DNA of 64,000 nucleotides from Gordius sp. MW1 (taxonomy: Eukaryota > Nematomorpha > Gordioida > Gordea > Gordiidae), in assembly GCA_964036665.1 (NCBI GenBank), contig OZ038532.1, positions 8,618,001 through 8,682,000 of the forward strand, written 5' to 3'. How positions within the stretch are numbered: the stretch's first letter is position 1; the number at the start of each line of letters is the position of its first letter. Positions 47,201 through 58,369 of this stretch are shown piece after piece. The notes under the pieces are model-generated. The model saw only the letters and a list, made by a program, of their open reading frames with translations, did no database searches and was not told the origin of the DNA. The position numbers and the translations under genes were made by a program.

Positions 47201-50200
47201 TAAATTAGACAAGTTTAAACTGTTTCAAATGATAATCCAATAAAAAAATTATAGGGCCACATAGAGTTCGACGTTGCAAAGTTTTTTTTCAACTATTTAA
47301 ATATTATTTCTCTCATGTGTCTTAATAAACTTTTCTGGTACATCTTACAATGCAAACAAATGTAGAAGAAAAGGACCTACATTTTTTGCATATTTCAAAT
47401 TTCGATAGATACTAATAAAACTCGGGCCTTCGGCCCTAGTGGGAAGGGGGAGAAGGGAAGGGGAAGGGGAGGAGGGGAAGGGAAGGGGGGACGACTCATC
47501 TATACTCCGTATAAATGTATCATATTTGCTATGCAATTTATGGGCGAGAAAAGTGGGAAGGGGTGAGAATGCCTATAGGGGGGTATTAAATGCCTAATAA
47601 ATAATGATTAATTAATTATTTATACAAATTTTCCATTTATAGGCAAAATTTAATATAGGCAAAATGTAATATAGGCAAGGGTTAGGGTTAAATTTAGTGT
47701 TTGCATCTAGTTGCGTATTACATTAGTTTTTATAGCCTTTAGTGATTATAGGTCTAACAAACATTATATTATAAAACATCACAATGTTAAGAATTTGCAG
47801 AAATGTTGGGAGAAATTTTTTGTTGAATTTGAACAATTTTTAATTAAAAAAATCAAAAATTTGGCCAATGGTTATTTTTTCTCCATTGGTCAGTACCAAC
47901 AGATACTCTTTAAGTCAATGATAGCCAAAAAAAACGGAAAAAAAATTTTGATGCTCACTTTGGCCAATGGTCATTTTTTTCCATTGGTCAGCAGCCAGCA
48001 CACGGTAAATGTGGATATAAATTCATAAGAGTAAAAAAAAACGAAAAAAAAATTTTCGAAACACATTTTGGCCAATGGTCATTTTTTTCCATTGGTCAGC
48101 AGCCAGGACACGGTAAAAGTGGATATAAATTCATAATAGTCAAAAAAACGAAAAAAAAAATTTCGAATCATATTTTGGCCAATGGTCATTTTATTCCATT
48201 GGTCAGCAGCCAGCGGACGGCCAAAAAGTCATAATAGCAATGGTAGGAACAGGAACAATCATAATAGTCGGAAAAAAAACGAAAAAAATAATTTCGATCC
48301 TAATTTTGGCCAATGGTCATTTTTTCCATCGGTCAGGAGCCAGCGGACGGCCAAAAACTCTTATTATCAATGATAGTAACAAGAACAATCATAAGAGCCA
48401 AAAAAAACTCCGTGATTCTAACCCAAAAACTAGTTAAATTGCATAGTTAAAAGTAAACAACTTTTATTTATGTTTATTATATAACATTGGTCAGCAGCCA
48501 GCGGACGGCCTAAAAGTCATAATAGCAATGGTAGGAACAGGAACAATCATAATAGTAAAAAAAACGAAAAAAATAATTTCGATTCACATTTTGGCCAAGG
48601 GTCATATTTTCCATCGGTCAGGAGCCAGCGGAGGGCCAAAAATTCTTATTATCAATGATAGTAACAAGAACAATCATAAGAGTCAAAAAAAACTCCGTGA
48701 TTCTAACCCAAAAACTTGTTAAATTGCATAGCAATTAAAAGTAAACAACTTTTATTTATGTTTATTATATAACATTGGTCAGCAGCCAGCGGACGGCCAA
48801 AAAGTCATAATAGCAATGGTAGGAACAGGAACAATCATAATAGTAAAAAAAAACGAAAAAAATAATTTCGATCCTAATTTTGGCCAATGATCATTTTTTC
48901 CATCGGTCAGGAGCCAGCGGACGGCCAAAAATTCTTATTATCAATGATAGTAACAAGAACAATAAAAACTCCGGGATTCTAACTAAAAAACTAGTTAAAT
49001 TGCATAGCAATTAAAAGTAAACAACTTTTATTTATGTTTATTATATAATAGCTTATTTAACAAATCTTATATATAACACACCGAGGGAGATAGAGATGAG
49101 GGGTGGGGCACCTCTTAAGCATTAATTTAAAAAATAACACAGCGAGGGAGATAGAGATGAGGGGTGGGGCACCTCTTTCTCATGCATTAATTTAAAAAAT
49201 CGATAACCTAATATACCCAATGCAAATAGATAGTGGGATGGATGGACGGACGGACGGACGGACACCAAAAAACGAGCCCATAAATTGCATAGCAATTAAT
49301 AATTGTTTAAATCCTTCATTATTTATAATTTTACCTTGTCTTGTCTTTAAATGTATTGCCTCGTGTTTCTTTGTGCTTTTATAACATTTGTCTAACCCTG
49401 AGGTGAGCCAGGATAAAATGGGGGGGGGGGGCAAATAAATGAATAAAAATTCAAAATTGGAAATATAATTTTACATAGGGAAGACCGGGGACTAAATAGC
49501 CAAAAAAAATTTAATCGTGTTTAAAAAAACTAAAAATTATTTTTTCAATTTTTTGTTGGAACGTAATTTTAGGTCTAGTGCAATAATAGGAAAAAAATTC
49601 GGGTTGAAAAAATTAATAGTTTTCTCACGAATAGCCCCTTTTGGGGGATAGATTATCCCATACGTATTCACTTCCTATTGGTGTATGCTAACTCAAATCA
49701 TTAAAAAAATGTTTTATATAAAAAACATAGAGAATGCAAATGTAATATATTTATATTTTACATAATACGATTAAAAAAGGGTCAAGATGACAATATGATT
49801 TAGATACCCATAAAAGAGAAATTCTGCAATGGAAAATATCTATTAATAGTCAATTAACATTTCAAATTACATTAAGATAAATTTTTATTAAACAAAATTA
49901 TTCTTTATTAAATCTTGACATTTGTTTACACAATGAAAAAAGGCTAGAGCACTAGCCCCTCTCCGACTAGCCCCAACCCTATTTTTATAAACAATTAATA
50001 GTTTAACATGTTATATTGCAAATAAAAATTTAATTATTAGACGGTTTATATATTTAAAATACCCCTTTATAAGACAGAACTTAAATTAGTCCAAAATATT
50101 TAGCCAAAAAAATTTTATGTCCTTTGTGATCCCATGAATACGAAGGGATTATTAACGATCTATCGTCTTATTTGTTAATTCTAATCTAAAGACGCGACGA

Positions 50201-53200
50201 AAAAAAATACACAAAAATAAGTTTAGAGATATATTTTAGTTTTCTAAATTCCTTCTTTTATTATTATCGACACATCAAAAATATAATTATCATTTTTCTA
50301 CGAGCGATATTGAGGTTATCAAATATATTTGCTTGATCATGTTAATAAAATAACGATCTTAATTCGATATAATAATAATCCTTAACGCGATGATAATTAA
50401 AATCGCTCGCTCGAGATGGGTAATAAAATCTATTTTTATTGTAGAGGGATTTGGTACAGTAGCGTATAATTGTATGCGTGGGTGTGGGGGGGAATAAACA
50501 ACCAAACAAAAATAAACAAGTTAATTAACAAACCTGTGGAACACCACAAACACCACATGTCCAAAATACAAAATTTTGTCAAGGTTACTAACCCATTACC
50601 GCCCGCCGAACACATCTTCGGAGCGTCATTTCATGTATTCTTTCTATGATAATTATGAAAATAATTGCTTATTTATAAACTATACGATAGTAATGAACTG
50701 TAAAAAAATAAAATTTGGCAATAAGGCTTAGATAAATGTAATTGGTTTATCATCGTAATATGGATTTGAAACACAATTAATTAGGTAAGATATTATTATC
50801 GTTTTTTATTATAAATAAAAAAATATTTTAACTTTTTTGTTGTTGTTATGTACATATAGACCCTACTATTACGTGATGTACTTTTAGTATGGCAATATTT
50901 TTTAACTACGGTGTGCTGGGTTATATTTTATTGCCCTACCTGCCGTCAATAATTGTTTAGTTTGTATTGTTTTAAATTGCGCTCATACATACTTTGGCAT
51001 AACAGTGACTCACGGATTTGCGTTTTTTTAACGGAAGTAAACCAGTTTCAGTTAGCTTTTGCTCCTTGTAAAGTTCGCACGTGTTGAAACTATAGAGAAT
51101 TTTGGGTTTACAAAGATCCCACAATGGCGACCCGTCGCGCTTTCACAAAAAAACAATAGCTATAAAAGATTAGAACAAGCCCTTGAAACGATAATGTCCG
51201 ATGATAACGAAGATATCGAATACGATATAGTAATAGTGCCACCAAAATCTGATGTTCTGAGTGACGAGGAAGAAGGGAATGATGATGATTTGATATCCTC
51301 GACTTTTCCAAAAGATGTTACTGGTACAATTGAAGTAAATCCACGTCATCCCGACCATGATGTTTCTGACTGGGACTATAGTGATGAAGAACCACTTTCT
51401 AATCACATAAGACTATCAAAACGAGCTAAAAGTCAAGACACACTTGGGTGGAGAAAAACTTCACCTACATACAGCATAACCCATACTATTACAGAAGCCA
51501 TTCAAAGCAGACAAAAAAATATTGTAGAATCACTGATTGATCACAATCCTACAATGTTGTAAAATTCTTTGATAAAGATGTTATGGACTTGATAGCAGAA
51601 AATAGTGTTTTGTACGCAGGACAAAATAATCGCCATAATTTTGAATTGAATCGTGAAGACTTTTTTTTTGGGAATATTGATGCTAACTGGATATCATGAA
51701 TTGCCTACCCAACGTGCTTATTGGAGTTTGGATGAAGATCTTGGAGTTCCGTTGGTCGCAAATTGCATGTCGCGTAATAGGTTTTTGGACATAAAAAGAA
51801 ACCTGCACTTCGTCGACAATACTCTAGCTGCAGATTCGACTGATAAGTGAAACCGTTATGTAATCTCATTCAGAGAAATTCGTGCCAGTGGGGAGTTTTT
51901 CATAAAAATTTGTCTATGGATGAGTCCATGATTAAATATTTTGGCCGTCATTCAGCGAAACAATTTATAATAGGAAAACCCGTGCGATTCGGCTATAAGA
52001 ATTGGGCTGCAACAAGCTCTGATGGCTACTGCTACACATTTGATGTTTATTGCGGCAAGTCATCTACTGATATTCCTGTTGATCCTATCAGTGCGAAAGT
52101 CTTAAAATCTCTGCTGGCAAAGATGCCGATTGTCCCAAGTGAGCATATAGTGTATTTCGATAACTTTTTCACGAACTATCAGTTATTGCATGATTTGAGA
52201 CTTTTGGGCTAAAGGGCCACAGGCACAATGCGGGAAAATAGAACGAAGAAATATCCACTCAGCACTGTAAAAATGATGAAAAAGTGACCTAGAGCAGAAT
52301 ATGAATACCGATTTGATTTGAAAAATGAAATATCAATTGTACGCTGGAAAGACAACAATGTAGTAACTATAGGAACCAACTATGACACTATAGAGCCTCT
52401 GGGAAAAGTAAAAAGATGGTGCAAGCTTCAAAAGCCAAAGGTGGAATTTGATGTCCCAAGACTAATAATAAACAAGAACAAAGGAATGAGTGGCGTCGAT
52501 CAAATGGACCAGTCTATTAGTATTTACAGAGTGCCTATTAAAGGAAAAAAATGGTGGTGGGTAATGTTTACCTACATCCTTGATATGGCCATATCTAACG
52601 CTTGGAGACTGCATGTTTTACTCAAGACTGGACAGGTGACAAACATGGATCAATTATTATTATTCAGAGGGACGATTGCTCGAAAATACATACAACGAAA
52701 AAAACTAAAAGTCGTCCACAGTCATCAACAATACTTGGACTGGAGCGGAAAAATAACGGTCACAACCCCGAGCGCATCGAAACACCATTGCGTTGCGTCA
52801 TTTGCCACAATCGAGGTCGCTGGCGTAGCGTGCTTTGCGAGAAAACGTTGTGTGTAGAGCAAACTTGCTTTGGACAATATCACTCCTAATCCGCCCATTT
52901 TACACAGCCGTGTACACCCCCTTATTTTCATTGTTTCATGTTTTTATTTAATCTTTTTTTCCTAATAATTTTCTGTGCTCAATATCTCACAATAAATACC
53001 ATTAAAAAATAATTTTCACGTGTAGTTTTCTTTTGGGCGTTAAAGGGCTAATAGCCCCGAAAAATGGTTTTTCCTCTATAAAAATTTTAAATTTTATTTT
53101 TTATAAACAATTTTTTTTTTACTTTACCTGATGAAAAATACACACATGGTTTAAATTTTAATTATATATCATTATTATATAAACTCGGGCCTTCGGCCCT

Positions 53201-56200
53201 CGTGGGAAGGGGGAGAAGTGAAGGGAAGAGGGGAAGGGAAGGGGGGACGACTCATCTGTACTTCGTATAAATGTATCATATTTGCTATGCAATTTATGGG
53301 CGAAGGTGGGAAGGGGCGAGAATGCCTATAGGGGGGTATTAAATGCCTAATGATTAATTAATTATTTATACAAATTTTAAATTATAGGCAAAATGTAATA
53401 AAGGCAAAATGTAATATAGGCAAGGGTTAGGGTTAGAATTAGTGTTTGCATCTAGTTGCGTATTACATTAGTTTTTATGGCCTTTAGTGATTATGGGTCT
53501 AACAAACATTATATTATAAAACAACACAATGTTAAGAATTTGCAGAATTGTTGGGAGAAATTTTTTGTTGAATTTGAACAATTTTTAATTAAAAAAATCA
53601 AATTTGGCCAATGGTCACTTTTTCTCTATTGGTCAGTACCAACAGATACTCTATAAGTCAATGATAGCCAAAAAAACGGAAAAAAAATTTTGATGCTCAC
53701 TTTGGCATATGGTCATTTTTTTTCATTGGTCAGCAGCCAGCACACGGTAAAGTGGATATAAATTCATAAGAGTAAAAAAAACGAAAAAAAATTTTTCGAA
53801 TCACATTTTGGCCAATGGTCATTTTTTTCCATTGGTCAGCAGCCAGGACACGGTAAAAGTGGATATAAATTCTTAATAGTCAAAAAAAAAGAAAAAAAAA
53901 GTTTTCGAATCACATTTTGGCCAATGGTCATTTTATTCCATTGGTCAGCAGCCAGCGGACGGCCAAAAAGTCATAATAGCAATGGTAGGAACAGGAACAA
54001 TCATAATAGTCAAAAAAAAAAGAAAAAAAACATCTCGATTCACATTTTGGCCAATGGTCATTTTTTCCATCGGTCAGGAGCCAGCGGACGGCCAAAAAGT
54101 CATAATAGCAATGGTAGTAACAGGAACAATCATAATAGTCAAAAAAAACGAAAAAAAAAACTCGGATTCACATTTTGGCCAATGGTCATTTTTTTCATTG
54201 GTCAGCAGCCAACGGACGGCCAAAAAGTCTTATTATCAATGATAGTAACAAGAACAATCATAAGAGTCAAAAAAAACTCCGGGATTCTAACCCAAAAACT
54301 AGTTAAATTGCATAGCAATTAAAAGTAAACAACTTTTATTTATGTTTATTATATAACATTGGTCAGCAGCCAGCGGACGGCCAAAAAGTCATAATAGCAA
54401 TGGTAGAAACAGAAACAATCATAATAGTCAAAAAAAACGAAAAAAATAATTTCGATTCACATTTTGGCCAATGGTCATTTTTTTCATTGGTCAGCAGCCA
54501 GCGGACGGCCAAAAATTCTTATTATCAATGATAGTAACAAGAACAATCATAAGAGTCAAAAAAACTCCGGGATTCTAACCCCAAAACTAGTTAAATTGCA
54601 TAGCAATTAAAAAGTAAACAACTTTTATTTATGTTTATTATATAACTAGTTAAATTGCATAGCATTAAAAGTAAACAACTTTTATCTATGTTTATTATAT
54701 AACAAAAACTAGTTAAATTGCATAGCAATTAAAAGTAAACAACTTTTATTTATGTTTATTATATAACTAGTTAAATTGCATAGCAATTAAAAGTAAACAA
54801 CTTTTATTTATGTTTATTATATAATAGATAATTTAACAAATCTTATATTATAACACACCGAGGGAGATAGAGATGAGGGGTGGGGCACCTCTTATGCATT
54901 AATTTAAAAAATAACACAGCGAGGGAGATAGAGATGAGGAGTGGGGCAACTCTTTCTCATGCATTAATTTAAAAAAGCGATAACCTAATATACCCAATGC
55001 AAATAGATAGGTAGGGTAACGGACGACGGACGACGGACGGACGGACGACGGACGACGGACGACGGACACCAAAAAACGAGCCCATAAATTGCATAGCAAT
55101 TAAAAAATTATCACAAAGATAATAGTAACTCCGGGCTACGACTAGCCCCGGTCTCCTCATGTTCTCAACCACCTTATTCCAGACAAGCAATATAATTTAT
55201 TTTGTCAAATTTTTAGGATATTGTACGAGCCGTTATTTTGGATATTAAATCAATCTATTGTTAAATGCGATCAAAATTATTGTTTCCCTTTAATTTAAGG
55301 AGAAAACTGAGAATGGCGATTTTTGTATATCTTAAAAATCTTAACGAGTATAGAGGTTGCCCACTCTGCCTTACTTTATAACAACTGATATTATAAACTT
55401 TGAAAAATCTATTCTCTAATGGAGTCCACCATTGTTGTCAAAACTTTATTTTTACATCATTAATTACTATACTATAGTTTTGAGACAACTAATATAAAAA
55501 TTCAAGATTGTCATAATGATTGCCCTTTCTTGATTTACCTTTTAATTATGTTATTTTAAAATATAGATAGTGGGCTGGGTGGATGCAATATGTTGGCCTG
55601 TTCCTCTAGGTGTTAGTTGGGCTAGCCAAGACGCCAAAAATTTCGGAGTGTATAAAGGCGAAGAAATGGCTTTCACATGCTTATCCCCTTTAAATATCGT
55701 GGTAATCAACTATTAAAAACTTATTCCATAACCTATTCAGTTTTGGCATTTACAAAGATTATTTATTAATAATGCGACACAACATTAAGATACAAATAGA
55801 TTGATATTTCAATTTCTAGAAACGCAACTTGATAAATGAAATATTAAATGCTAGGGCATAATCAAAAGTTTCTAAAGCAACAAGAAATTTTAAATATATT
55901 ATGTAAAGTTTTATTGGCTAGACATGTACAGAAATAATTATTAGTTAGATTTTTGCAATATTTTATATTTTACTAAATATTTTATAATATGCGTTATACA
56001 TGTTTAATTTCAATAATTTGATACCTTTAATTTTTTGTACTTAACTATTACTTATAGTTAATTCTTTTAAATATTTAATATCATTATTTTAAATATTTTA
56101 ATTTAATTTATTAAGGTTAAAATACATATTTAGTGAAGATGAATGAAATAAATAATAAGTATTATAAATATTTGGAAAACAAAGATTCGCGATTATCATA

Positions 56201-58034
56201 ACACTGCAACAAATTATTTCCCATTTATTTTTTAAATAGTTCTTTAGGCTTGGGGGCCAAAGATTGCGAGAGTGATTGTCGCAATGGGACAAATTATAGT
56301 ATTATTAAGTTCCGAATATTTTGAAACTTTTAGTGCCTCATCTGAAGTGAGAAGAGGATCTTTGTTTTGATGAAATGGGGCAAATACGTCGGCACATGTA
56401 TAGTCTATAAAATCGCTTTTAAACTAGTTTGGAAAAAAGTTGGAAAAAAATTAAATTTATTTGCTATTTGAAAATTAAAGTATAATTTAGCTAAAAATCT
56501 TCAAATTTAATCATTTCAATATGCTATTGGAATTAATTAAAGAGAAGTCTGCTCTGAGTTTTTCTCGGCTTTAAAAGGTGGAATATTTAAAATGCGAAGC
56601 CCTATGGTTTGTGTTGAGCATACATTATGCTCCTAACCAATTTTCAAAGGACCCTGATAAAAAAACCTATTTATGATAATTATATTATTTTTGAAGCGGT
56701 TATATATATATAGCAAAAATCTGGGGTCGGGTCGGGGCCAATATGAAATAAAAATTATTCAGGCGGGCAAGCGGGACAAATATCTTCTATCGGGCGGGTC
56801 GGCTCCGAGGTCAAATTAGTCAACGGACATCTTTTCAATTAAAACCTTATTTTATATTACGACGTTTCAGCCCGTATTAAAATATAGATTAACCATATTG
56901 GGAATGATCATAATTAGGCCTGTGGATTTCGAAACGAATCAAATATTTTTAATACTGGATCCCAGTTCTAAAATTTTATTAAAAACATATTCCATTCGAT
57001 ATTCGTCGAATAATAAACTAAAGATTTAGATTCGATTCTTAGGAAATTTAAAGATTCCAACTCGATTCGAACATGTTTTAAGTTTTTTTGAGACACTGCG
57101 AATATATTTCAAAAAATTTATTAAAAAATATATTTAAATCAAATATTCGCAATAGCATTGGACATTATTATTTATTATGGGTCAAAATAAAATTGAAATA
57201 AGGCTGTTTAAAATTACGAAGTTAAAAAAAATGAGAGCGGGGGAATATTAATTAAATTGAATTAAGATAAAAACAGCTAAATTTTATGCGTCTCGTCTAT
57301 TTAAAATATATTGAAAGATTTCTCGATTTTTTTTCTTCAAGATTTAATTCGAATTTCCGAATATGAGCAAATAAAGATTCGTTCGAACTTCACACATAAT
57401 GATTTAATTTCGGATTCGATTCGAAATTTCGAATCAAATCCTAATCGAATCAAAACTCGAATATTTCCCAAAGGCATAATATTAGTATTTTCTCCAACAC
57501 ATGCATTCTAAGAACTGCGTCGAAGGCATAATATCCGGTTCCGGTGACATAGTTTATATAAAAACAAGTCAATCGAATCATACTCAAATAAGCAAATTAG
57601 CTTAAGAGCGGTATAAATCACCCAAAATTAAGTTTCAGATTTTATTGCTCAACGTACTCCTTTGTTCCTGTATATAAAATGAATTATTTTTTTATATTAT
57701 AGAAATGAGATTTCGGCATTTATTTTGACATTAAAACTAATGTAGTGTTCTTTTCTCGCCTTTAAACAATTGGAAAAACTAGAAAAGCGACAGCTTGGCT
57801 TAAGGCGAGTCAGGAAAATCAAAATAATCTCCAAATTCGATTAAATTTCTTGAATACTTTGTACAAACAATGTTATACAATGACCATTTTAGGTGTATTC
57901 ACCCAATGCCATAGCTTCTGGACCTATCGATAAAAACTTAAAACAGCAAAGTGGCAAGGTATTCTTAACGGCTCACCAGGCCCAGCAAGTTTTAGTCAAC
58001 GATTCTGATTCAAAAAGACTCAAAATTGTCAAAG
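44249..58034 (+). CDS. Secreted or receptor-like protein, first five coding exons (3' end not found)
   Basis: Exons 44249-44303, 44680-44715, 44799-44849, 55571-55701 and 57893-58034 have GT-AG borders and phases 1, 1, 1, 0 and 1 that agree at each join. They give 138 codons and one base without a stop. Exon 1 is a signal peptide (MALIKILANAIIIAVVLS). Exons 2-3 add a short linker of about 29 residues (RADIPSEFLP, RDPTRILRAL). Exon 4 holds CWPVPLGVSW and GVYKGEEMAFTC, the latter resembling an Ig B-strand with cysteine 84. Exon 5 ends SKRLKIVK, like an Ig E-strand, so a further exon with the F-strand cysteine is expected. A donor follows at 58035. I could not find that exon before the window ends. 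Exons 1-3 and 4-5 are separated by 10.7 kb of nested transposons. No named family is recognised, and the Ig reading is inference. Confidence 0.6.
44457..44626. mobile_element. Family C inverted-repeat element (short form) in intron 1
   Basis: Ends are CATGGGCGTAGCCA and TGGCTACGCCCATG, with a perfect 8-bp duplication TTCATATT (44449-44456 and 44627-44634). It makes up almost half of the 376-bp first intron of the gene at 44249. This is the best-preserved short copy in the window. Confidence 0.88.
45214..46145. mobile_element. Family B DNA transposon, uninterrupted copy
   Basis: Inverted ends are GTAGGGGAGACCGGGG (left) and CCCCGGTCTTTCCTAC (right). The interior of about 930 bp is AT-rich with scattered GGGGCTAG and AGCCCC motifs and no coding frame, so it is non-autonomous. 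It provides the empty-site sequence for the three insertions in the second copy (49476-55160). The target duplication could not be settled. Confidence 0.75.
46146..47418. other. Intronic AT-rich stretch, nothing recognised
   Basis: Lies inside the 10.7-kb third intron of the gene at 44249. No exon in compatible phase and no shared repeat was seen. Confidence 0.4.
47419..49299 (-). mobile_element. Family A Helentron-like element, long form
   Basis: It has the same module order as 38450-40157: end hairpin at 47423-47435, subterminal repeat TTGCTATGCAATTTATGGGC (47526-47545), AATATAGGC repeats with GGGTTAGGGTTA near 47679, about seven CCAAT hairpin units (47860-48910), AAGTAAACAACTTTTATTTA units, GAGATGAGGGGTGGGGCACC repeats, a clean GGAC microsatellite (49240-49262), and the terminus at 49299. 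TAATAA occurs on both flanks but is not reproduced at other copies, so I do not count it as a target duplication. It lies in intron 3 of the gene at 44249. Confidence 0.78.
49300..49475. other. Intronic spacer between a family A and a family B element
   Basis: Short unique sequence ending in a G-run (49420-49430). It belongs to neither element. Confidence 0.4.
50123..50556. mobile_element. 434-bp insert, probably a solo LTR
   Basis: It is inserted into family B between ATGTCC (50117-50122) and ATGTCC (50557-50562); the undisrupted copy reads ATGTGC once. A 5-6-bp duplication, no inverted ends, no coding frame and a length of about 430 bp suit a solo LTR. No partner LTR or internal region is in the window, so the class is inferred. 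Confidence 0.55.
50592..53047 (+). mobile_element. piggyBac-type DNA transposon, 2456 bp, CTAA target duplication
   Basis: Ends are CCCATTACCGCCC (50592-50604) and GGGCGTTAAAGGG (53035-53047), inverted repeats of 13 bp with two mismatches. It is flanked by CTAA on both sides (50588-50591 and 53048-53051), where the intact family B copy has a single CTAA. piggyBac elements normally use TTAA, so a CTAA site is a variant. It encodes a broken transposase on the plus strand. The borders are exact because the empty site is known. Confidence 0.9.
51194..52889 (+). pseudogene. piggyBac transposase, frameshifted, catalytic triad still readable
   Basis: The likely start is the ATG at 51194, giving an acidic N-terminal region (LSDEEEGNDDD). 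The catalytic domain follows in pieces. MDESM carries the first aspartate (51919-51921), with FGYKNWA just after it. YFDNFFTN carries the second (52159-52161). GVDQMDQ carries the third (52498-52500). A cysteine-rich C-terminal tail (CVICHNRG, CEKTLC) is in another frame at about 52780-52889. Breaks: frameshifts near 51556 and at the T-run 51660-51667, TGA at 51848-51850, TAA at 52210-52212, more stops before 52318, and a shift near 52760-52800. All three catalytic residues are preserved but no full enzyme can be made. Confidence 0.88.
53182..55103 (-). mobile_element. Family A Helentron-like element, long form, inside family B
   Basis: Hairpin end at 53182 (AACTCGGGCCTTCGGCCC), subterminal repeat at 53285-53304, GGGTTAGGGTTAG near 53424, about seven CCAAT hairpin units (53604-54490), four AAGTAAACAACTTTTATTTA units, GAGATGAGG repeats, a GGAC-type microsatellite (55018-55070) and terminus CATAGCAATTAA at 55103. 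The host family B sequence can be aligned on both sides (left TATATATCATTA, right AAAAAATTATCACAAAG) with no obvious duplication. This empty-site comparison supports insertion without target duplication, as for Helitrons and Helentrons. Confidence 0.8.
55702..57892. other. Intron 4 of the gene at 44249, with hAT-like relics
   Basis: 56720-56820 carries GGGTCGGGTCGGGGCC and GGGCGGGTCGGCTCC blocks like the hAT-like ends. 56915-57470 starts TAGGCCTGTGGATTTCGAAA and repeats TTCGAA/ATTCGA motifs, resembling another hAT-like family. Neither has a provable border. No exon in compatible phase was found in between. Confidence 0.4.
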
Positions 58035-58206
58035 GTTTACGCATTTATTTAAAACCAACTTAACACTGTTTTTTAAATATTCTTATAAGCTGAGACAAGC
58101 ATTTATTGAGCCTTTAATTAATCTTATTTTAGCATATAAATGCCATAAGTTGATGAATTGTTTTAAATTGCCGTGCTAAAAAAGTGGGAGGCTTGTTATG
58201 ATAGTT

Positions 58207-58360
58207 GGTGGCTTGTCAACTTGCCGAAAACCATCTCGCCGAATTTAATGTCCCCCGGTTTAAAATGGTCCCATGGGGGACGATTTTAAATTAGGGGACC
58301 TTTTTTAACCGGGGGACATTAAATTCGGCGAGATGGTTTTCGGCGAGTTGATAGGGCACC
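58207..58360. mobile_element. Family D foldback element, second copy
   Basis: A 154-bp hairpin: GGTGGCTTGTCAACTTGCCG at the left, CGGCGAGTTGATAGGGCACC at the right. Inner inverted pairs are CATCTCGCCGAATTTAATGT with ACATTAAATTCGGCGAGATG, and CCCCCGGTT with AACCGGGGG. It is flanked by a perfect 9-bp duplication ATGATAGTT (58198-58206 and 58361-58369). The termini match 24587-24746, while the centre differs. Confidence 0.85.
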
Positions 58361-58369
58361 ATGATAGTT

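Larger units (their letters stand above)
49476..55160. mobile_element. Family B DNA transposon, second copy, split by three later insertions
   Basis: The left end TAGGGAAGACCGGGGACTAA (49476) and right end GACTAGCCCCGGTCTCC (about 55140-55156) match 45214-46145. Subtracting inserts at 50123-50556, 50592-53047 and 53182-55103 with their duplications leaves about 860 bp colinear with that copy. Joins can be followed base by base, for example the shared TAGCCCCGAAAAAT right after the piggyBac element. This is a textbook nested stack: family B is oldest here and the three inserts are younger. All of it lies in intron 3 of the gene at 44249. Confidence 0.82.

Noticed and set aside
47410-49310. TAATAA on both sides of a family A element as a target-site duplication.
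   Set aside because: Other copies show no matching flanks, and six A/T bases recur easily in this sequence.
52725-52931. Minus-strand frame over the piggyBac 3' part.
   Set aside because: Shadow of the transposase cysteine-rich tail.
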